DNA of 64,000 bases from Streptomyces sp. NBC_00376 (lineage in GTDB: Bacteria; Actinomycetota; Actinomycetes; Streptomycetales; Streptomycetaceae), in the NCBI RefSeq assembly GCF_036077095.1, contig NZ_CP107960.1, forward strand, positions 1,426,001 to 1,490,000. The letters run 5' to 3'. The notes beneath the pieces are model-generated. The model was not told the origin of the DNA, searched no databases, and was given only the letters and a program-made list of their open reading frames with translations. The translations under genes were made by a program, and so were the position numbers. This document shows, one piece after another, positions 63,360 through 64,000 of the stretch; positions within the stretch are counted from its first letter, which is position 1, and each line of letters starts with the position of its first letter.

Positions 63360-64000
63360 TCACCAGGTGTGCGACCTGGGCCCCGGGATCCCGTTCAGCG
63401 CCTGTTCGAACCAGACGGTCTTGCCGTGGGCCGTGGTGCTGGTGCCCCATTCGCGGGCCAGGCTGCTCACCAGGAGCAGGCCGCGTCCGGACTCGTCGTG
63501 GGTGGCGGCGTCGAGCAGTGTGGCCGGGGCGGGTTCGTCGTCGCTGACCTCGCACAGCAGGGCGCCGGTGCGGACCAGGCGGAGCACGATGTGATGGGAC
63601 CGGCCGTGCTTCACCGCGTTGGTCACGAGCTCGCTGACCATCAGCTCGGCCGACTCCACCGCGTCCGACAGCTCCCAGTCGAGCAGTTTCCCGCGCACCA
63701 GGCGTCGCGACCGCGCCACTTCTCGTGGATCCAGGGCGAGTTGCCACTCTGCGACATCGACTTCCGAGATGCCGTTCAGCCGGGCCATCAGCAGCGCCAC
63801 GTCGTCCTTGCGGCCTCCGCTCGGGTTCAGGGCGCGGATGATCGTGTCGCAGGCGTCGTCCATGGAGGCGGCGGGATGGGCCGCCGAGGCGCAGAGCGCG
63901 GCGAGCCCGGCCCCGATGTCCTGGCCGCGCACCTCGACCAGGCCGTCGGTGCACAGGATCAGACGGTCGCCGGGCCGCACCCGTACGGTCGCGGTCTCGA
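63360..64000 (-). CDS. PP2C (SpoIIE-type) phosphatase with RsbW-like ATPase domain, C-terminal part
   Basis: The frame is open to the window edge, so the N-terminus is missing. The visible 213 residues hold the end of a SpoIIE-type PPM phosphatase (RPGDRLILCTDGLVEVRGQDIGAGLAAL ... RKDDVALLMARL, with metal Asp in CTDGL and KDD). A histidine-kinase-like ATPase domain of the RsbW/anti-sigma kind follows (SAELMVSELVTNAVKHGRS N-box, GRGLLLVSSLAREWGTSTTAHGKTVWFE). Such proteins control sigma-factor partner switching in Streptomyces. Sensor domains (PAS/GAF) are expected upstream, outside the window. Confidence 0.92.
   Translation of the reverse strand, partial: ETATVRVRPGDRLILCTDGLVEVRGQDIGAGLAALCASAAHPAASMDDACDTIIRALNPSGGRKDDVALLMARLNGISEVDVAEWQLALDPREVARSRRLVRGKLLDWELSDAVESAELMVSELVTNAVKHGRSHHIVLRLVRTGALLCEVSDDEPAPATLLDAATHDESGRGLLLVSSLAREWGTSTTAHGKTVWFEQALNGIPGPRSHTW

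Overview
This is 64 kb of very GC-rich DNA from an actinomycete chromosome, almost certainly a Streptomyces. Third codon positions are nearly all G or C, GTG starts are common, TGA stops dominate, and gene families typical of the genus recur (PucR, TIGR03086, DUF6204, DUF664 DinB proteins, SpoIIE/RsbW-type phosphatase). I see no rRNA, tRNA, insertion sequence, CRISPR array, integrase or phage head gene. Genes are dense and are often coupled by ATGA or GTGA overlaps.

Left flank (1-21396): part of an MreB/actin-like gene, a divergent NAD-dependent DNA ligase, and a holin-like/phosphodiesterase membrane protein. Next is a catabolic block of NCS1 permease, SnoaL-like protein and aldehyde dehydrogenase, transcribed away from a PucR regulator. 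Then come two metallo-beta-lactamase-fold hydrolases, a DedA-like membrane protein, an aminotransferase-fold protein lacking the expected PLP lysine, an SMP-30 lactonase, a membrane-anchored glutaredoxin and several small metabolic genes.

Centre (21420-43832): a complete phage-tail-like contractile injection system (CIS) of the Streptomyces type. The minus-strand operon runs from the sheath (34869) downward: sheath, tube, baseplate/chaperone-like protein, DUF6760 protein, a 1053-residue repeat-rich disordered protein, second tube, LysM hub adaptor, VgrG-like spike, PAAR tip, gp25, baseplate J, tail protein I, and a zinc-ribbon membrane protein. Upstream on the same strand is a membrane protein resembling CisA. 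Divergent to it are a LuxR-type regulator and a plus-strand operon encoding a secreted beta-propeller protein, a DUF4255 (Afp16-like) cap and an Afp15-like AAA+ ATPase. No tail-fibre gene or obvious toxin is present. That fits the cytoplasmic, cell-death-linked CIS known from Streptomyces better than a released, cell-targeting particle. The most intriguing part is the 1053-residue protein: it carries eight (V/L)QR motifs, three tandem-repeat tracts and a helical C-terminal tail, and it is the only candidate here for a tape measure or lumen-loaded protein.

Right flank (43853-64000): asparagine synthase, a GNAT acetyltransferase, a secreted CocE/S15-type hydrolase, and a tightly packed S66-S9-M20-M55 peptidase operon that suggests recycling of D-amino-acid (cell-wall) peptides. 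An ABC transporter with a YtrA-type GntR regulator follows, with a clear operator over its promoter. The remainder holds two DUF664 DinB paralogues around a hydrolase-TetR/amidase divergon, a TetR/aldo-keto reductase divergon with a perfect operator, a methyltransferase, and the C-terminal part of a PP2C phosphatase-ATPase. Several strong inverted repeats act as terminators between convergent genes.
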